Positions 46,595 through 58,112 of a stretch of DNA of 64,000 nt are shown piece by piece; within the stretch, counting starts at the first letter, position 1, and every line of letters starts with the position of its first letter. The notes beneath the pieces are model-generated. The model was not told where the DNA came from. It worked only from the letters and a program-made list of their open reading frames with translations, and searched no databases. Origin of the DNA: Lasiosphaeria ovina (lineage: Eukaryota > Ascomycota > Sordariomycetes > Sordariales > Lasiosphaeriaceae); the NCBI GenBank assembly GCA_033439765.1, contig JAULSN010000004.1, forward strand, positions 5,404,001-5,468,000, read 5' to 3'. A program made the translations under genes and the position numbers.

Positions 46595-48393
46595 GGCCGC
46601 GACGGTAGGCCGAACAGCCGAGGATGCAAACTCTGAGTGCGGGCTTGGCTTGTTTTGGTTTTTCGTGGCTTTTTGGGATGCCTTCAACCCGCCCAAGCCA
46701 CGTGCTACATGATAGATAGGTTCAGCCAACAAGCAGACAAGTTTGGGCAACTTGAACCTTGCAAAGAACCCGGGGCTCATTAACGGACAAAGGGATGTGG
46801 ATATTTACCTTTCGCGGACGCCTGGCGGTACTGGATTAGGTTACTTGTGAGAGATCAACCAAGTAGGTACCCAAGCTAGGTAAGGTAGGTATTGTTTCTT
46901 CGAGGCAGGCCGCAAGCTAAATATCAGCCGTCCGTGGCTATCTCAAGATCTGAGGTGACACTGAAAAACAATGGATGGCAATGGAAAGACCAAAAGGTTC
47001 CTAGGGCCCTAGGCAGGTGGCAGTGTGGCAACATGCAGGAGTCGTGCAAATTTACAGCACAGCAAGAGCATCCTGGGCTGGGGGAGGGGCAGGCCTGGGC
47101 TGGGCTGAGGGGCGGACTCCTGTCCCGATAATTTCTCCACTGCTCGCATGCCCCCCTTCTACTGCTATTGCATATGTTTCCTTCCCTGCTTTTGCTCCCG
47201 ATCTCGTTCTTCTCACTACCTTGAGTAAGGTAGGCAAGGTACTGTAGGGTGTACGGATACAGCACTGAAGCGCGCCGTTAGGCTGTGTAGGAAGGCAGGT
47301 ACCCCGGATCCAACGTGGTACAAAACAATGGCCAGGCCGCGGCCCAACGATGAACGGCCTGGAATGTCTCTTGGGTCAAACGGGCCGGTTGGAGCCTCAG
47401 GTACGAATACCCTGGGAATAGAGTCGAATGGGCACGATGGCCGAGGCACAGCGGAAGAAAAAGAGCTGGCAGGAAGGTCGGCAGATCAATCAGATTAGGC
47501 GGGAAACCCTAGCAGGGCAGGTGAAGGAACAAGGGGCTACGCTGCTGATATCCCAGCGGATCGAACAGTCTAGCGGTTGGTTAGCGGCAGGCGACTTTTT
47601 GTTTCTTCGATTTTTAACAAAAATCTGGAGGGGGCGTGGAGGGGCACAACCTTAGGGCGAGAAGCATGATGACGCTGCTGGCAGTTGGCCGGCCAGGAAC
47701 GAATGTGATTGAGGACAGGGGTCCCGTTTCTCTCAGTGGGATGGAAGGCGCCCCGCATCGACCAGGGTACGAAGATGAAAGCCACAAAGAGCGGGGGAAG
47801 AGGTGTTAGCGATGTCGGTGCCCACGTAGCAGTGGTCGTGTTGAAGTTTCCAATTCACCATTCGGGTCCTATCTTCCAGCTTCCCAGTGCAATCGGATAT
47901 GGCCCTGGCACTGGAATTCTTCAGATCCGCCTCAGACAGACACTGCATCCTGCATTGTGCGATTTGCCAGTATTGAAGAGTCGCGTGACCATTGCAGCAA
48001 ATTCGGTTCAATATTTCAATTTTAACTGGCTACTCTCATGTCCTTGTCGGATGCGAGATGCGCGTGTCTGTGGGCGGTCAGAACAACGAAATGCTGGATC
48101 CCGCTTTGCAAGGGCCCTTGTACCCAATAACCTAACATTTGCCAGAGACTGAGGTGGCGGAGCTGAAAGTGGCACAGCAGCTTGGACAGGGACTGAAGAA
48201 CGGGAATGTGGGGCACTGTGGTGGTGGATAAGGAATCAGATAAGGAAGTGTGGCTGAAAATTTGTTGGTAGGCTGTCCAAAAACTTCGAATCGAGAAGGC
48301 CATCACCAACCCAAGGCTGTACTGTACTGTACTGTACTGCACCATTGCGTATACGAGCTTCGCAAGAGGCTGCCGCGCAGCACTACCCTCAAG
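46595..48393. other. Divergent promoter region between VIP1 and UTP21
   Basis: This 1.8-kb region separates two divergent start codons. It contains AGGTAAGGTAGG strings at about 46876-46890 and a TACTG pentamer array just upstream of UTP21. An open frame at 47709-48152 has no recognised domain and is not annotated. Confidence 0.5.
48317..48340. repeat. (CTGTA)n repeat in the UTP21 promoter
   Basis: Four to five pentamers of CTGTA end about 53 bp upstream of the UTP21 ATG. It may lie in the 5' leader. Confidence 0.7.
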
Positions 48394-51300
48394 ATGCCTC
48401 ACTCCAGCCTGGAGCACCAGTCGACAAAGCGCCAAAAAATCAGCACCGTTGTGAAAGCTGTGCCTGCGGCGAACCGAGGCTCGGCTATCTTTGCACCCTT
48501 TCGCGTAAATGATGCTTCTCTTCTTCCGTACCTACATCTCTTGCTTTCGATGCTCAATATTGATTCCATGCTGACTTGCCAATGCGCGCGCCATGCTATA
48601 GACCATTGGCCTCGTCTCCCCCACCAGCGTGCCCTTCGCGTCCATCCCCCTCGGCAAGACCACCTTCCAGATCACCACGTCCGTCGGCCGCTCCCTCCAG
48701 ACATACGACTTGAAGCGCGGCCTCAACTTGGTCTTCGTCACGCGCCCGCAGACCCCCGCCGATATCACAGCCACCTATGCCTGGAAGGAGAAGATCTTCG
48801 CCGCCTGGGGCGACCCGCGCAATGCCGAACCCCACGGCCTTTGGGCCTTCCAGCGCGGCAAGAAGGCCGCCGAGCTCCAGCTGCCTGCCGACCTGGATCA
48901 GCCCATCCGCCAGATCCTAATCTTTGGCTCCTGGATTATTGGTTGTGCGCTGACGAGGATAGAAGTGTGGAAGTCGGCCACCTTTGAGCACTACACCACC
49001 ATCTTCCCCTCTGCTACGAAAAAGGGGGACAATGATTTGACCAGCGGCGTCTGCAACATGCCCACCTTCCTCAACAAGATTTTCGTTGGCCGCGCTGATG
49101 GCTGGGTTGAGATCTGGAATGTTAGCACCGGCAAGCTCATCTACACCATACTCCCGCCCTCGCCAAACTGCGGCGCCGTCACCTGCATGGAGCCCTCCCC
49201 GGCCCTGTCCATGCTGGCTGTTGCCTATTCCGAGGGCCTACTGGTCATACAAAACGTACTTACCGACAGGCCTGCTTTGCGGCTGCATGCAGGCACAAGC
49301 GACGCGCCCGTCACCTCTATCTCGTTTCGGAGCGATGGCCTCGGAGCCGGCCAGGACGGTCGTGAAGACGGCGTCATGGCCACCGCAACCAGCGTCGGCG
49401 GCGATGTGACACTATGGGACCTTAACAAGGGAGGGAGGATAATGGGCGTCCTCCGCAGCGCACACAACCCCCCATCACATGCCGGTGTCCGCGGGGGCAT
49501 CAGCAAGGTCGAGTTCCTCCCGGGGCAGCCGGTGATCATGACGAGCGGGCTCGATAACTCGCTCAAGTCATGGATCTTTGACGAGGCGCCATTTTCTCCC
49601 GTGCCGCGTATCTTGCACACACGGAGCGGCCACGCCGGCCCCGTTAACTGCCTTCAGTTCTTGCCGACCGACTTTGATGGTCCCGAAGCTGGGAATAAGT
49701 GGCTGCTCAGCGGTGGAAAGGACAGGAGTTTGTGGGGATGGAGTCTACGCCGCGATGGGCAGAGTACGGAACTGAGCCAAGGCAACATCCGCAAGAAGGC
49801 CAAGAAAATTGGCATTTTGGCGAGCACCTCACTAGGCCACGGGCCATCTACAACTCTGGACGACCTCAAAGCTCCCGAGATCACCTGCATTGCTTCGTCG
49901 CTAAACCGCGATGGCGGTATGGGCGCCATTCCGGGTAAGCAGGCTATATGGGGCAAGGGAGACGACAAGACCAAGCCTTCAAATGCCGAGCTTAGCGGAA
50001 TGACTGGCTGGGAAAGCGTTGTTACGGCTCATAAGGACGACCCGTGGGCTCGCACTTGGTTCTGGGGCAGGAAAAGAGCTGGCCGGTGGGCTTTCAAGAC
50101 TGGCGACGGAGAAAATGTGTCAACGGTTGCCACCAGCCCCTGCGGAAGCTTTGCTCTGGTCGGGTCTGCTGGGGGAAGCTTGGACATGTTCAACCTGCAG
50201 TCTGGGCGGCACCGGCGACGGTTCCCCTCGAGACTGACTCCCGCACAGTTACGGCAGGTAAAAATGCAGCAACTGAAAGCGCTCGACACCGTCACTCTAC
50301 TCCACGAGCGGTCTAAAGCTTCGTTTACCCCGGGGTCCGGGAAGCACACGCGAGCCGTAACAGGCATCGTCGTCGACTCGCTCAACAGATTTGTAATATC
50401 GTGCTCGCTGGACGGAACAATCAAGTTCTGGGACTTTGTCACAGGAAACCTGGTTGACGAGATTGACTGGGCACCCATGACACAGATAACCGGATGTCGC
50501 TTCCACGCGGCCAACGACCTCGTCGCCTTTTCGTGCGATGATAACTCGATTCGCGTAGTTGACATCGAGACAAAGCGGACAATCAGAGAGTTCTGGGGCT
50601 GCCGCGATACCATCAACGACTTCTGCTTCTCCAACGACGGCCGATGGGTTGTCGCCGCCTCCCAGGACTCCATCATACGCGTCTGGGACCTGCCAACTAG
50701 CCATCTGATCGACGCCTTTCGTCTTGAAAAGCCGTGCACGGCGTTGGCCTTTTCGACCACTGGCGAGTACCTCGCCGGGTCAACGCAGGGCGAGCTCGGT
50801 GTGCACCTCTGGACAAACCGGACACTCTTCAAACATGTCCCCACGCGCCAGCTCTCCGAGGCCGAGATTGGCAGCGTCGCCGAGCCCACAGCATCGGGCG
50901 AGGGCGGCCAAGGCCTTCTCGAAGCGGCCTTTGACGAGGACGCGGCGCACGAGGGTGAGGAGGACAACGGCGTCATCGCGGCCCCGGCCCTCGAGCAGCT
51001 CAGCGCCGACATGATGACGCTTAGTTTGGTCCCTAAGAGCAGGTGGCAGACCCTGCTACACATTGACCTCATTAAGCAGCGCAATAAGCCCAAGGAGCGG
51101 CCTAAGGCTCCCGAAAAGGCCCCCTTCTTTCTGCCCTCGGTCGGCGGCGCGGGGAGCGGCGGCCTGCTGCCTGCGCCCGTAGAGCCAGGCGAGAGCAGAG
51201 TCGATGGCTCCGCTTCCAGGGTCACACAGCTCGACCGCGCCCGCCGCGGCGAGCAGGCCTTCAGCGCCAAGCTTTCGGCCGGCGCAGTGTCTGGAGACTG

Positions 51301-51705
51301 TGAGTAGCATATTCCCATCTATCCAATCTCTAAAAAGTCATACTAATCCAACAACAAAAAGACAACGACTTCATAGAACACCTCAAATCCCTCGGCCCAT
51401 CGGCCGCCGACCTCGAGCTGCGGTCCCTGTCCATCGGCGACGGCTCGGACAGCGACACCAACGAGCTGCTGCAGTTCATTCGCGCCCTGACGGGCCGCCT
51501 CGTCGCCCGCCGCGACTACGAGCTCACCCAGGCCTGGATGACCGTGTTCCTGCGCCTGCACTACGACCTGGCCATGGCCAACGAGAGCCTCCTCGACGCG
51601 CTGCGCCTGTGGCGCGAGCACCAGGCCCGCGAGCGCGACAGGCTGGATGCCCTGGTGGGCTACTGCAGTGGCGTAGTAGGGTTCCTCAGGAGTCCGCGGA
51701 CTTAA
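48394..51705 (+). CDS. UTP21: U3 snoRNP / SSU-processome WD40 protein Utp21 (WDR36)
   Basis: Three exons, 48394-48504, 48602-51299 and 51362-51705, give 1050 residues. Introns are 97 nt and 62 nt, with GCTGAC and ACTAAT branch-like sequences. The N-terminus (IFAPFR, then TIGLVSPTSVPFASIPLGK) and the VTRPQTPADITATYAWKEKI segment are characteristic of Utp21. Two tandem WD40 propellers follow, with blades ending in VEIWN, VTLWDL, SLWGWS, IKFWDF and IRVWDLP. The Utp21 C-terminal helical domain spans about residues 790-1050 and includes SRWQTLLHIDLIKQRNKPKE and YNDFIEHLKSLGPSAADLEL. The protein acts in the nucleolus in the UTP-B subcomplex during 18S rRNA maturation. The start at 48394 gives a short basic leader expected for this family. 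Convergent with the permease gene, 388 bp apart. Confidence 0.95.
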
Positions 51706-52093
51706 GAGGTGGAGAGGAGTTATACCTTTTCTGAATCATACATGCCCCCTGTGTACACACATCTGGGTGCGCGATGCTTTTTGTATGTACGGCATCAAAT
51801 TAAATCAAAACAAATCAGATCGCATCTGGTTGTGGAAGAGAATAGATGTTGGCAATTTATTTTGTGTCGCGTAACACTTAGGCGCTATGCATACATAGCT
51901 GGCTTTCTCTATGATCTACTCTACTCCATGTTGACCCATTAGCTGCCCCGTCCTAGTTTGTTCCTCTTTCCAGCTGAAATGGTGAGAAAATAAACAAACC
52001 AGCCGTGGAATCTTCCAGGTATCTCAGGTGGCTATCAAGACATGTATTTCTCTCGTCTTTGCAGCAGCCGAGAAATGCAATCAAGCGTTAGGT
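51706..52093. other. Convergent 3' intergenic region (UTP21 / permease)
   Basis: These 388 bp between two stop codons must hold both 3' UTRs. AATAAACAAA at about 51989-51998 could serve as a plus-strand poly(A) signal. A GTATGTAC motif lies at 51783-51790. No gene. Confidence 0.5.
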
Positions 52094-54225
52094 CTAACCA
52101 AACATCCAATCCAGCAGCCTGTCAAAAGCGTTCCTATGTGTGTAAACGAAACATGTCAGCTAACAAATTCGGTTCACTCAAACATAGCATCTCAGTCATC
52201 AATTCTTGATGATGATGATGATGATGACGGCGTACCTGGGAGGCGTCGCAACAAACGTGCGCTGGTACTCTTCGACCTCAGCAACGTTCTTGATCAGGTC
52301 GACCTCGCTGGGGCGGTGGATGCGGGTCTTCTTGAGAAGTTTCCATCCGAGGAACAGCAGCGGGCAGATGAAGATCATGGTGTATCTAAATTTTAATGTT
52401 TCCAGCGTCAGCAAGCTGGAGGGAGTAATAAAGGGCAAGGGGTAGGAGGGCGGAGGCCATGGAAAAGAACGCACGAAAACATAAACGTCGCCACGTCCCA
52501 GTTGCCCGGCAGGAACACCGTATAACCGCTGACAAAGGTCATGACGGAGCACCCGGCGAGGCCGTACCAGGCGGCGTAGGGCTGGAAGCGGGCCCTGTAC
52601 GGCAGGGAGCTGCGGCTGATACCCTGGGCCTTGAGGGCGGCGTGCCAGCACAGGTATGTGATGCAGATGGAGCTGAAGTTGATGAGCTGGGAGGCCGTGA
52701 CCAGATTAACGAACCACTGCAAGACGACAGCCGAGTCATTAGAGACCTGCAGGAAGCTGAGCAGAGCAATGATGAGGACAAGGAGGACGCAGTAGATGGG
52801 CACGCCCTTGGCGGTACAGCGAGTGAAGATGGAGTGGGCTTTTCCCTCGAGCGCGAGGCCGTAGAGGGAGCGAGAGGCGCAGTAGACGTAGCTGTTGCCG
52901 GCTGAGAAGGCGGCCGTGAGCACCATGGCATTGACAATGTCAGGGAGGATACGGATCTGGAGACGGTGCATGGCCACGACATAGGGGCTGGCGGCGGCAC
53001 CCGGGGCACCGCTGGAAAATGCCAGCGCCATCTCGGTGTCGTTGTAGGGGACCAAGACGCCCACGGCCAGGGAACCGAGAACGAAGAAGGCTGTTAGGCG
53101 ATAGAAGACGGCGTTGAAGGCGCGCGGCATAATCACGCGCGGGTTCTCGGCCTCGCCCGCCGCCATGGACACATACTCGGGCCCAGCAATGGTGAAGGAA
53201 GCCTGGATCAGGCATTGCAGAAATCCCAGCCACCGGCCTAGGTTGCCTTTATGGTACAGTTCGGCAAATGCGCCAGGGTTACTCCAATACCTGAATCCAA
53301 AGCGGTCGTGCAAGGGGTTGCCGCCAAGCATGACGATGAAGGTGAATATTAGGAGACCGACGATGAGGACAAACTTGCCCAGTGCGGCCCAAAACTCACT
53401 CTCGCCGTACCATTGCACAGCAAGAAGATTGATAAGTCTGAAAGAAGATGACAGGTGTTAGCGAGGTCCAAGTCTGCCAATGAAGAGGGCAGAACGGCAG
53501 TGTATCTCTCTAACTCACGCAAACATGATAATAATGATTGCTATGATGGCGCCGACCGGAACAGCATCACTCCAGTAGTGAATGATGACGTTGCACGCCG
53601 TAATTTCGAAGGGCACCATGGCCGCCTCAAACACGAAGAAGTTCCATCCCGTGGCGAAACCAAAGGCTTCGTCGACATAGCGGCCCGCGAACCGGACGAA
53701 GGGCGATGATATGGGCAGATACGTCACCATCTCCGCCATGGACGTGGTGATGGCAAGGATAAAAGAGCACCTGGGTGATTGGTGTCAGCACGTTGACCCG
53801 CTCGTGAACAGCAGCCAAGTCCTGCCACTTACCATATTGTAAACGCAAGGAACAAGCTTCCCGGACCCCCATTGAGGATGCCCCGGCCAATTTGCACATA
53901 TAAGGCCGTACCAATGGTGCCTCCGATGCCTTTAAAGAGGGTTTTATTAGCACCTTTGGTGGCCTCACGGGGGAAAAGTGTTCTCAGAGTATGTGGGACT
54001 GGAGCTTTGAGACATACCAATCAGTTGGATATGGCGAGATTTCAGGGAGCGATGAGTCTTGTCTCCGGGGGCGCCACTTGAGAGAGAGAGGACCTCGGAG
54101 GTCAAGTCCCCGGCTGCCGGCTGCTTCTCGCCATCGCCGACAAAACGTACACCCGATTCTCCCGCTCCTCTCTTGAGGGACGAGTTGGGCGCCTGAGCCT
54201 CGACGTCATTCCCCGTCGACACCAT
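52094..54225 (-). CDS. Amino acid permease, yeast amino acid transporter (YAT) family
   Basis: Six exons, 54225-54018, 53929-53833, 53770-53519, 53437-52475, 52385-52236 and 52133-52094, give 569 residues. All five introns (62-102 nt) have GT donors and AG acceptors and keep frame. A cytosolic N-terminus leads to KSRHIQLIGIGGTIGTALYV, the substrate-binding TM1 motif of this APC-superfamily branch. Then come SMAEMVTYLPISSPFVRFAG, FEAAMVPFEI, LGGNPLHDRFGFRYW, AGPEYVSMAAGEAENPR and FSAGNSYVYCASR. About twelve membrane segments are expected. The last exon is only 40 nt and encodes the NAFDRLLDWMFG tail. Without the last intron the frame would read through a GAT/ATC microsatellite to a different end. 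Members are plasma-membrane proton symporters. The amino acid specificity cannot be read from the sequence. Confidence 0.94.
52206..52228. repeat. (GAT)n microsatellite in permease intron 5
   Basis: About seven GAT triplets lie inside intron 5 (52134-52235). If the intron is retained, they encode a run of isoleucines before a stop at 52199. Confidence 0.8.
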
Positions 54226-55831
54226 TTTGTGTCAAAGGGGAAGGATATAACAAAGCCCCTCGGCCCCAAATTTAGATCAGATGGTGAGGGTGTAAGTGTA
54301 AACGAATGTAGCACGTGTGGCTAAAAACCCTCAGTATATCTGTTTGAGAAGTAAAGAGAAGAATTCGACGACGAAGCGCATTTGGATGGGTTGTTAGTAA
54401 ATTGCCGGGCCAGTTATTATGGTTCGCAGATACCGACGCGTTGATAGGTTTGTTCATTACAAGAAACAAGTTCTGGCTCCAATCAGTGTTTTGATCAGTG
54501 TTTTGAACAGTTAAATAATTCCTGGTCCCAAAAAATCCGAAGTCTCCTGTCGATATAGCTTTTGCCCTAACCAAACTTTTTTGCGGTGTGGCCGTGGATT
54601 TGGTTAAGTGCCTTAGTCTAAGCAGGTGGCAGGTGAATGAAGCAAGGGATGATAAGCACATCACTCAGTTTGCGGCTTCCAAGCTCGGTTTCGACTAAAG
54701 AAATTGCAGAAAAGGAGAGAGTTCCGAAGCAAAATGGGCGCAAAGTGGGTTCCGCCACGGCCTTAGCTTCCTCTTATGGTCGAGCAAATACATCTTGGCT
54801 GTCTTCTTACGTTGTGTGTGTGGGTTTGCCTGAACCGAAGGACATTAAAACTCTCCCTCTCCCTTTACCCAACATTGAGATGGATCTCAGTGAGCAATGA
54901 CGGCAAGTTTACAGCCCGAGCCAGGCGCCCCCGCTGGAGTCCGGCAACAGATGTGGGCCTTTCTTGTGGGTTGTCTCCGCTTGGTGGTGATGTTCTGGGC
55001 CCACGGCATTTAGGTCCTACCCAACGGGGGCGAGTCCCAAACTTTGTTTTGCTCTTGGCGGCAGGAGCCGTCTGGCATCTTGGGCCACACCTAGGTCGCA
55101 TTCTTGACCGCCTCGTAGCATGGCCAAAGTAAGGTACCGAACTTGAATATAAACGGTGGGCTGAGGCAGGTATCATTCCATGCTTCCTGGGTTTTCTAGG
55201 CATGCGAGTTCAAAACATTTTGAAACCAACAGCTGAGGGCAGGGCTCAAAGAGAACGGGATAAAATGGGGGGGAGGGAACGAAAGAGCGATGTTGAAGAG
55301 CAAGTTCAGACAGTCTTAATAAAACAAGAAATTGCAAAACAATACCCAAGGTATTGGAAGGTAAGCACCGTGACGTAAATTAAGGGACGTACCCGACCAA
55401 GGTCTACTACTAATGGGAACACAACCCAGGTAGTTCCTGCCTTCTACACGGGGCTGGATTGAACAAAGAACACTGTCAAGGCGCCAAGGGGAAGGCACGA
55501 GCTGTTTCTTCTATGGATTCTTTGCAAGTTGGAAGTGAGGCGAGAAAGCCAGTACAAACTGCACTGTTATTCTTTATTTCTCCAACCCAACTTATCCGTG
55601 CCGGAATCCGATATCCAATATTTAAAACGGCAAAAACGCCAGCCATACGAAGTATACCGGAACACAGCCATTTGACCTAAAGACGCAGACTTGCCCGATT
55701 GGACCGGTTTGACGTCTAGCAACATAACGTACCCCCTTTATGTTCTCGTCCTCGCTCCCACGCTCAACGACGACGTCGAGGATCAATATACAGTTAGACG
55801 GCTAGTCCAGCCGCTAGCTACTACGTTAGCA
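54226..55831. other. Intergenic, 1.6 kb, permease promoter side
   Basis: No convincing gene. The region between the divergent permease (left) and the small cysteine protein (right) is fairly AT-rich compared with its flanks. Confidence 0.45.
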
Positions 55832-56197
55832 ATGTGCACCGGATACTCGATCCAGATGGTCTGCGGACATACCCTCATGCATTTCGCGACGCGCTGCCTC
55901 ACGAAATGCGCTGCCCCAGATGGGCCCGTCGGTTTCATCCACGACACGTGTGCACAATGTCACCCTGATTTTGTCATAAAAAATCTTCGCGAGCGGTACT
56001 ATACTGAACGCGAAAGGATCATGGCACGCTACCGTCACGCTGTCAGCTACAATCTCGGCGACGAAGCCAAAAGGTTGACCAAGGTTCTCGGGGACCTGGA
56101 GGATACTTGCAGAAAGGATATTGCCGCTGCAAAGTTCTTTGGTGAAGGCCTCCAACCGGACGAGGTTATCTTCCCTGGAAAGCTTGAGCAAGAGTAA
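55832..56197 (+). CDS. Conserved small fungal CGH/CxxC protein of unknown function
   Basis: The frame from an ATG at 55832 encodes 121 residues. It remains open upstream to 55691 without another ATG. The N-terminal third is cysteine- and histidine-rich: MCTGYSIQMVCGHTLMHF, two further cysteines at 22 and 26, and DTCAQCHPD with a CxxC at 40-43. The CGH start followed by paired cysteines suggests one small zinc-binding module. The remaining two thirds are highly charged and helical (NLRERYYTERERIMARYRHA, RLTKVLGDLEDT), consistent with a coiled coil. I recall comparable short 'CGH' proteins in many filamentous ascomycetes, without known function. No signal peptide is present. An upstream exon is possible. 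Confidence 0.6.
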   Translation: MCTGYSIQMVCGHTLMHFATRCLTKCAAPDGPVGFIHDTCAQCHPDFVIKNLRERYYTERERIMARYRHAVSYNLGDEAKRLTKVLGDLEDTCRKDIAAAKFFGEGLQPDEVIFPGKLEQE

Positions 56198-58028
56198 GGC
56201 GTCTCCAGCGCCCGTATATTCCTCCAACCTTTGCATGCAAGTGCTGAAATCTCCGGGCTCGATATTCTACTAATGATGAATGTAAATAATAAACAGTTTA
56301 CCTACCTCCCCTGTCTCTTTAACCCCAATGCTTCACACTATGACTACCTACCTAAATATTCTGATAATAGAGATATTTCCTCTTTACCTTCCTTGATAGC
56401 CCCTGACAACTCACACTAACATGGAAGACGGCGAGACCCCATATTTATGCTACCCGGGTGATATACACTATAAGACTGCCGCAGTACTCTCATCTCTTCT
56501 CATCCTACTGCTGGTGCTGCTTCTTTTCCAGCGGCACATTCTTCCAACCCTCCCCCTGGCCCCCCAGAAACCCCCAATAGTCCTCAGAGAGAGACAAACC
56601 CGGTTAGCTGACAGGTTGCTGCTTGTACCAGTCCCCGAAATACCCTAAACGACGTCGAGCGGCACTTTCAAATCGGCGAATTGCAGGAGAGCATGCCGAA
56701 ATTGAAGACAGCCTCTGAAGAAGTTTAAACCTCCACGCGTTCTCAGGCATTCCGAATCCCACCGCCACGTCTCGTTGCATCCATGGGAAAGACGTCGTGG
56801 CCTGGTTTTCCATCCAGCTGTACCATCCTGACACGCACGGAGCCGGCGACGGTTTTGCTGTCGAGTCAGATTTACCTCCGCCCCTAACTTCTCGGGTTGG
56901 CACGGAAACATTCGGATTTGACGTTTGGGTCGGAGGTTATCGCCTAATCTGCTGGCATGGATACATACTCCTTTGGCTGTTGCGGCAAGTTATTTTGCGA
57001 TTTGAACCCTAGCTCAGGGGCAGCGGCGGGCATGCCGCTGTTCGGTTGTAGTTAAGCCGCAACGAGTCTTTGTATTCCCAGCATTTGTCCTGTATCTTCC
57101 TAGTTCTGTGTTGTGTTTGTGTTAGCGAGGACAGTATTGCTATCGCTGGTAAACTTCCTCTTTTTGCAGTTATATTCGAGAAAGCGTGTTGTTGAACTGT
57201 CGCGCCCGTGACCTCTGGTGCCTGAATGTGAGGAGACTGTTACGGGTTTTGTGGGTATGCCCTAAAGTGAAACTGCTGTTGTTGCTGAGAATTTAAGGAC
57301 TGATGGCGGTTCTGTTGCTGAGCCCCTTGTTGTGAACGCTTATTGAGATGCGGGAGACATCGTAACTTGAGATGGTATCCTGTGATATCTAGGTCAGTAT
57401 CTGAAAAGAACCGACGGGGAGTGGAGAAGTAGATAATTATGAGCGATGTAACTCCTTATGTGACATTCATATCCCGCTGGTGTCTTACCGTCAACGGAGG
57501 GGTATGAACGTAGTTCGTCACCAATGAAATAAAAGTAAATAAATCAACTCTCTATCTATTTTAACAACCTCTTCTCAAAGAATAAATTAATTCCAAAAAG
57601 ACAGTCCTCGATTCTTCACGAAAGTGCAAGTCACAAACCTACACACACATAACAGAACCACATCGATTGTCTGAGACTCTGAGGAGCGATCGACTAGAGC
57701 AAAACGAAAGCAACTAAACAACCACCATAGCTAGAAGTCGGAGATGTAACCAACCGTAAACGTAACACTGCGCCGCTAGGGCACGCAGAAAAGCGGCCTC
57801 AAAGCAAGTAACCGTACGGTTGCTGGTGCCTGGCTTGTGCCTTCTGTGCTGTATAATAATATATAATGTGTCACGACACACGACACGACCACACTTCAGG
57901 ACTGGAAAAAAGTAAAACTTGAAAAGCAAAGAACTACAAACTATAAAAATTAAGGACAGACAAAAAGAGAAGGAAAAAAACTAAAAAGGTAAACAATGCC
58001 AACTGTTGTCGTTAGAAGCATGAATCGC
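56198..58028. other. Intergenic, about 1.8 kb, with one doubtful small ORF
   Basis: The region becomes AT-rich from 57.4 kb onward. Apart from the doubtful 75-codon frame at 56421-56648, nothing coding is recognised. It is interrupted on the right by the tRNA gene. Confidence 0.45.
56421..56648 (+). CDS. Possible small single-pass membrane protein (doubtful)
   Basis: A 75-codon frame starts at an ATG in good context (AACATGGAAG). It has a short acidic leader, one strongly hydrophobic stretch at about residues 22-36 (LSSLLILLLVLLLF), and a basic tail (RERQTRLADR). It lies 220 bp downstream of the CGH-protein stop on the same strand. The topology is plausible for a small membrane protein, but no family is recognised, and leucine-rich frames of this size arise by chance. 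It could also be the first exon of a longer gene, although I could not find a convincing second exon. Confidence 0.28.
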   Translation: MEDGETPYLCYPGDIHYKTAAVLSSLLILLLVLLLFQRHILPTLPLAPQKPPIVLRERQTRLADRLLLVPVPEIP

Positions 58029-58112
58029 TGCCCACACTCAGATTTGAACTGAGGACCTTATCATTGAAGGAATCTCTACTAGTGATACGCTCTACCCCTG
58101 AGCCATGCGGGC
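58029..58112 (-). tRNA. tRNA-Thr (AGT anticodon) with a 12-nt intron
   Basis: On the minus strand all cloverleaf arms pair. The acceptor GCCCGCA pairs with TGTGGGC (one G-T). The D arm GCTC/GAGC has an AGGGGTA loop. The anticodon stem is TATCA/TGATA. The T arm CTCAG/CTGAG has a TTCAAAT loop, and the discriminator base is A. The anticodon loop reads CT-AGT-A, followed by a 12-nt insertion at 58065-58076 directly after position 37, the canonical site of eukaryotic nuclear tRNA introns. Anticodon AGT (A34 is edited to inosine) reads threonine codons ACU/ACC/ACA. Total gene length is 84 nt. Confidence 0.9.

Noticed and set aside
48629..51307. Single-exon model of UTP21 starting inside exon 2 and ending at 51307
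   Set aside because: It lacks the conserved N-terminus and the C-terminal domain, both restored by the introns at 48505-48601 and 51300-51361.
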